Positions 7,451 through 10,109 of a stretch of 10,109 bases of DNA are shown piece after piece. The translations under genes and the position numbers were made by a program. The first letter of the stretch is position 1, and every line of letters starts with the position of its first letter. The notes under the pieces were generated by a model. The model saw only the letters and a program-made list of their open reading frames with translations, had not been told where the DNA came from and searched no databases. This DNA comes from Methylocapsa sp. (GTDB taxonomy: Bacteria; Pseudomonadota; Alphaproteobacteria; Rhizobiales; Beijerinckiaceae). The stretch lies in NCBI GenBank assembly GCA_003162995.1, contig PLUZ01000472.1:1-10109 (forward strand), given 5' to 3'.

Positions 7451-7673
7451 GCTCTAGACCATGATCGGTTTAAGCTCGATCGTTCATGGTCTTTTTCGAT
7501 TTGTTTTCTCGCATGTGCCCATCCAGAAACTCTGCAACAGTTCTGAAGATCATGCTCTAGATCATGATGATTTTGGATTGAACCAATCCAAAATCATGAA
7601 TGTCATCGATTCTTAGAGTTTAGAGCAGGATACAGACGGAAAACTGGTTTCCACTTTTCCTCGGCCCGCTCTA
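7451..7673. repeat. Mosaic of intergenic palindromic repeats bounded by GCTCTA/TAGAGC
   Basis: The hexamer GCTCTA occurs at 7451 and 7554, its inverse TAGAGC at 7621, and GCTCTA again at 7668. This delimits three blocks. The first two begin alike (GCTCTAGACCATGATC and GCTCTAGATCATGATG). The second contains a perfect 14-base-pair stem (7567-7580 with 7584-7597, AAC loop). The third holds GGAAAACTGGTTTCC followed by ACTTTTCC, a core I recognise from the small intergenic repeats common in Rhizobiales chromosomes. These elements are non-coding; transcribed, each would fold into a hairpin. Assignment to a named family was not possible without a genome comparison. Confidence 0.6.
7457..7496 (+). 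terminator. Possible intrinsic terminator after the autokinase gene
   Basis: GACCATGA (7457-7464) pairs with TCATGGTC (7484-7491), with a few further pairs inside the loop, and is followed at once by five T residues (7492-7496). Orientation and T run fit termination of transcription leaving the polysaccharide genes, although it is 166 bases past the stop codon. It overlaps the first repeat block, so it may be a repeat that doubles as a terminator. Confidence 0.45.
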
Positions 7674-7875
7674 CAGCGCGTCTCGATCAGATGGAATCCT
7701 TTGCTCGATAAGGACACAGCTCAAAATCAAAGAACGGGAGCATGCAGGAATCGAGAAAGTCGAGCAATTCTTTCGGGACATGCTCTCATTGCTTAGCGGC
7801 GCCGCACCGGTTACATATTCGGAGAGTCCAGCCGTCCACCTGATACCACGATCAGACAAGGGAAACAGAGAGTAA
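7624..7875 (+). pseudogene. Open frame without a usual start, ending 5 bases before the next gene
   Basis: A stop-free frame runs from 7624 to TAA at 7873-7875. Its right half reads LKIKEREHAGIEKVEQFF then RDMLSLLSGAAPVTYSESP, a plausible helix-forming protein segment. The only ATG is at 7780, leaving 31 residues; no ATG, GTG or TTG precedes it, and the left end runs into the repeat block. Ending five bases before the ATG at 7881 is the spacing of genes in an operon. It may be the tail of a gene cut by repeat insertion, a short leader peptide, or chance. The product is not recognised. Confidence 0.2.
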
Positions 7876-7880
7876 GCGCG

Positions 7881-8435
7881 ATGAGCTGCGCCAAGATCAT
7901 GCTGATCCGTCATGCGGAAAGGCCTAGTGCGGACAAGTCGATCCGCGGCGTGACCCAAGAAGGCATAAAGAACAAGGAAGAGCTCACGGTGCGTGGCTGG
8001 CAGCGGGCCGGCGCGCTTGTGCGTTTTTTTGCTCCGCGTGACAACCACTTTGTCGACGCTGCCCTTGAACGGCCGGACATGTTGTTTGCTTGCAAGGCCG
8101 GACCAACCGCACCAAGTCTTCGGCCGCAGCATAGTTTGATGCCGCTTGCCGAGCTGATCCAAGTCGATTTGAATTGCGACTATTTTGAAGGCGAGGAGGA
8201 GGCGCTCGTCCAAAAAGCGCTCATGGTGGAGGGCACGGTTCTGATTGCATGGAAGCACAGAAATATGCATGTCATCGCTAATGCCATTCTTGGAAACAAG
8301 ACAACTGCACCGCAATATTGGCCGTTTAACCGCGTCGATCTCGTCTGGATCTTTGAGCGGAAAGGGGAAAACTGGACATTCACGCAAGTTCCTCAACTTC
8401 TTCTTGCCGGCGACCAGCCGGATGTGATCGATTAA
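7881..8435 (+). CDS. Histidine phosphatase superfamily protein (divergent)
   Basis: The 184-residue protein starts with the hallmark of the phosphoglycerate-mutase-like histidine phosphatases. It has a short beta strand ending in LIRHAERP, with Arg10 and His11 as the phosphate-binding and phospho-accepting residues, then LTVRGWQRAGAL (about 36-46). The second catalytic histidine is probably His126 in GTVLIAWKHRNM, at the end of the expected strand. The usual second arginine motif (SpxxRAxxTA) is not clear: the matching stretch reads ACKAGPTAPSLRPQHSLMP, so activity or substrate may differ from the classic enzymes. There is no signal peptide, so it is cytoplasmic. GAGAG eight bases before the ATG serves as ribosome binding site. 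A 241-codon minus-strand frame overlaps it completely and is taken as its shadow. The substrate is unknown; a role in dephosphorylating the nearby tyrosine kinase would be speculation. Confidence 0.8.
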   Translation: MSCAKIMLIRHAERPSADKSIRGVTQEGIKNKEELTVRGWQRAGALVRFFAPRDNHFVDAALERPDMLFACKAGPTAPSLRPQHSLMPLAELIQVDLNCDYFEGEEEALVQKALMVEGTVLIAWKHRNMHVIANAILGNKTTAPQYWPFNRVDLVWIFERKGENWTFTQVPQLLLAGDQPDVID

Positions 8436-8500
8436 GCGATGTCTTTACAGCAGGTGCGGCTCGCAGCTAAGACAATGATCCGCGGCCGGAGCAACACCGC

Positions 8501-9292
8501 ATGCAGCTAAGCATGAGCGCAAAACACCGCTTCGAGCGAATTGCTTTCTTGTCCTCCGGCACACCAGAGGCAAATACGGCACAGGCTGGCCTCATCGAGC
8601 GCTACGGAACGGTAGATCCCGAAACGGCTGATGTCGTCGTAGCACTTGGCGGCGATGGGCTCATGCTGCAGACGCTGCACCGCTTCATGGGCAAAAACAA
8701 ACCGATCTACGGCATGAAGCAGGGCTCGGTCGGCTTTCTCATGAATGAATTTCATGGCCCCGATCTCGAACAGCGTCTCGACCAAGCGGAAGCGTCCATC
8801 GTGCATCCTTTGCTGATGGAAGCAACCACCATGCAGGGCGAAAGCGTCAAAGCGCGTGCAATCAACGAAGTCTCGATCCTTCGCCAGTCTTATCAAGCGG
8901 CGAAGATGCAGATTTCGATAGACGGAAAGGAGCGGCTGGCGGAACTCATCGCCGATGGGCTGCTTGTCGCCACGCCAGTCGGCTCGACTGCCTATAATCT
9001 GTCGGCACACGGACCGATTTTGCCGCTTGACGCGACGTTGATGCCGCTGACGCCGATTGCCGCGTTCCGGCCGCGCCGCTGGCGCGGCGCTCTATTGCCC
9101 GATACGGCACATGTTACAATCAACATTCTCGAGGCGGATAAGCGCCCCGTTGCCGCCGTCGCCGATCATTTCGAGGTGAAAAACGTCGTCAAGATTGTGG
9201 TCGCTATGGACCATGTAACCAATCTCGTTCTTCTCCACGATCCTGGTCATTCCCTCAACGAACGGATTTTACGCGAGCAGTTTGGATATTGA
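8501..9292 (+). CDS. nadK: NAD kinase
   Basis: This cytoplasmic enzyme phosphorylates NAD to NADP with ATP (or polyphosphate in some family members) and is essential in most bacteria. The 263-residue protein has all family landmarks: [11 protein letters not shown] (GGDG at residues 50-53, with catalytic Asp52), [16 protein letters not shown] (Asn122-Glu123), and the NAD-binding segment [14 protein letters not shown] (about 152-165). [17 protein letters not shown] near 190-205 is the form I associate with alphaproteobacteria. Length is as expected for the short bacterial type. The ATG at 8501 is chosen because GGAG lies nine bases upstream; an ATG at 8513 would shorten it by four residues. The downstream Nudix gene follows so closely that the two are probably co-transcribed. 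Confidence 0.95.
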   Translation: MQLSMSAKHRFERIAFLSSGTPEANTAQAGLIERYGTVDPETADVVVALGGDGLMLQTLHRFMGKNKPIYGMKQGSVGFLMNEFHGPDLEQRLDQAEASIVHPLLMEATTMQGESVKARAINEVSILRQSYQAAKMQISIDGKERLAELIADGLLVATPVGSTAYNLSAHGPILPLDATLMPLTPIAAFRPRRWRGALLPDTAHVTINILEADKRPVAAVADHFEVKNVVKIVVAMDHVTNLVLLHDPGHSLNERILREQFGY

Positions 9293-9296
9293 GGCG

Positions 9297-9914
9297 ATGG
9301 ACGGCACTATTCGCATACTCGGGCGGCACATCCTTTCGCGCGGGAACGGATTGCTGGAGAGATTCGATGTCGCACGCAAGCGTTTCGATGGGCGCCTCCA
9401 AAGCATCATCCGCGAGATCTATGATACCGGCGATGGCGCCGCGATTTTGCTCTATGACCCAAGCCGCTCAAAGGTCGTCCTCGTGCGGCAGTTTCGCCTG
9501 ACCGCATTTTTAAGAGACGGCCGGGAAAGTCTGATCGAAGTCTGCGCGGGCAGGCTCGACGGGGAGGATGCCGAAAACCGGATCATCAAAGAGGCCGAGG
9601 AAGAAACTGGTTTTACCGTGCGAAACCCGCGCCGCCTTTTCGAGGCCTATACGAGCCCCGGAGTTTTTGCCGAAAAGCTCACCTTCTTCGCCGCGCAATA
9701 CACGGCGGGAGACCGGAACGGCAAGGGTGGCGGGCTTGCAGACGAAGGCGAGGATATTGAAGTCCTGGAGCCGACGCTCGACGAGGCGCTGGCCATGATC
9801 GACAAAGGCGAGATTGTCGACGCAAAGACAATTCTGCTTTTGCAATATGCCAAACGCGCCGGTCTCATGCGTGGCGATGATGCTTTAAGCCAAAATCAAG
9901 CCGCAGTCCGGTGA
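9297..9914 (+). CDS. nudK: Nudix hydrolase, GDP-mannose pyrophosphatase (NudK) type
   Basis: Members of this group split nucleotide sugars such as GDP-mannose to GMP and mannose-1-phosphate; some act on ADP-ribose instead. The 205-residue protein carries a Nudix box from Gly85 to Phe106 (GRLDGEDAENRII then KEAEEETGF), with the metal-binding glutamates at 99, 102 and 103. As I recall E. coli NudK, it has the same box spacing. Further NudK-like stretches are LIEVCAG before the box, LFEAYTSPGVFAEKLTFF after it, then a glycine-rich GKGGGLADEGEDIEVLE and the C-terminal GEIVDAKTILLLQYAKRAGLM. The ATG at 9297 is preferred over an upstream TTG (9282) inside nadK; GAGG directly ahead overlaps the end of nadK, so translation is probably coupled. 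Substrate choice cannot be settled by reading, though GDP-mannose would connect it to the polysaccharide genes upstream. Confidence 0.88.
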   Translation: MDGTIRILGRHILSRGNGLLERFDVARKRFDGRLQSIIREIYDTGDGAAILLYDPSRSKVVLVRQFRLTAFLRDGRESLIEVCAGRLDGEDAENRIIKEAEEETGFTVRNPRRLFEAYTSPGVFAEKLTFFAAQYTAGDRNGKGGGLADEGEDIEVLEPTLDEALAMIDKGEIVDAKTILLLQYAKRAGLMRGDDALSQNQAAVR

Positions 9915-9928
9915 AGCCTCGGCAAGTC

Positions 9929-10109
9929 TCAGGCTGCTGCGAGTTCCGCCGCAAAAGCCGCCAGATCGATCGTGAAGCCTTTGGCTTTCGCCGGCGTCTT
10001 CGGTTTTTCCGGCGCTCCGGATTCGGCAAGCGCTGGGGAAATTATTGCCACAGGGAGCAAGCGGGGACCATCGAAGCCCTGCTTCGCCGGAGACTCTGAT
10101 GCCACCGCG
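9929..10109 (-). CDS. Probable C-terminal end of an unidentified minus-strand gene (partial)
   Basis: On the minus strand an open frame enters from the right edge and stops at TGA (complement of 9929-9931), 14 bases past the nudK stop. The visible 59 residues include FDGPRLLPVAIISPALAES, a Pro/Lys/Ala-rich stretch GAPEKPKTPAKAK, and the ending GFTIDLAAFAAELAAA. Such an Ala/Pro/Lys linker followed by a short amphipathic helix is typical of alphaproteobacterial protein tails, and codon choice is normal. The opposing plus frame is arginine-rich and implausible. The family cannot be told from this piece. It would be convergent with nudK. Confidence 0.45.
   Translation of the reverse strand, partial: AVASESPAKQGFDGPRLLPVAIISPALAESGAPEKPKTPAKAKGFTIDLAAFAAELAAA

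Larger units (their letters stand above)
7292..7880. other. Non-coding spacer between polysaccharide locus and housekeeping genes
   Basis: This 589-base stretch carries a terminator-like hairpin (7457-7496), a mosaic of palindromic repeat blocks (7451-7673) and an inverted pair GAGCATG (7738-7744) / CATGCTC (7779-7785). Minor hairpins lie directly after the kinase stop (TCTCTG/CAGAGA, about 7285-7300; GCACAT/ATGTGC, 7307-7320), without T runs. No full gene is apparent. A plus-strand open frame at its right end is listed separately. Confidence 0.6.

Noticed and set aside
7451..7673. CRISPR array or insertion sequence in the repeat-rich spacer
   Set aside because: Repeats are irregular in spacing and orientation with no uniform spacers; there is no transposase and no clear target-site duplication.
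7671..8396. A 241-codon minus-strand open frame
   Set aside because: It lies antisense to the histidine phosphatase gene, has no recognisable motif, and the plus-strand product shows clear family hallmarks (RHAE, second histidine).
9282..9296. TTG start for the Nudix gene inside nadK
   Set aside because: It adds only five residues, and the ATG at 9297 directly follows a GAGG motif.
9911..10099. A 62-codon plus-strand frame at the right edge
   Set aside because: Extremely arginine-rich, typical of the antisense of an alanine/proline-rich gene; the minus-strand frame is more plausible.

Overview
The window looks like alphaproteobacterial chromosome, most likely Hyphomicrobiales (Rhizobiales), with a Beijerinckiaceae-like feel. 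The reasons are moderately GC-rich coding sequence, an NAD kinase with the [12 protein letters not shown] segment I associate with alphaproteobacteria, and intergenic palindromic blocks bordered by GCTCTA/TAGAGC like those scattered through Rhizobiales genomes. The genus is inference from reading alone. I see no plasmid, phage, insertion sequence, CRISPR or tRNA/rRNA signature.

Left part (1-7291): the edge of an exopolysaccharide or capsule locus. After a gene-poor, AT-rich stretch (1-750) come, all on the + strand, a family 2 glycosyltransferase (751-1644), a 763-residue protein that fuses a family 2 to a family 4 glycosyltransferase (2210-4501), and a Wzc/ExoP-type chain-length regulator joined to a bacterial tyrosine autokinase (4928-7291). 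The gaps between them are long (565 and 426 bases) and AT-rich in part. They hold relics and small repeats: a decayed piece resembling the first glycosyltransferase, a spaced 10-base direct repeat, a leader hairpin and an exact 18-base tandem duplication just ahead of the kinase start. The two glycosyltransferase proteins would add sugars to a lipid-linked repeat unit at the inner membrane. The autokinase would control polymer length and export through its phosphorylation cycle. Polymerase, flippase and outer-membrane export genes are not in the window.

Middle (7292-7880): a non-coding spacer with a terminator-like hairpin and a mosaic of palindromes. Near its right end is an open frame without a usual start codon that closes five bases before the next gene.

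Right part (7881-10109): housekeeping genes, comprising a divergent histidine-phosphatase-superfamily protein, NAD kinase (nadK) and a NudK-type Nudix hydrolase whose start lies four bases after the nadK stop. The probable 3' end of a convergent minus-strand gene lies at the right edge.

Nothing here is clearly a new kind of system. The most interesting items are the two-domain glycosyltransferase, the glycosyltransferase relic next to its apparent relative, and the repeat and hairpin structures around the autokinase gene.
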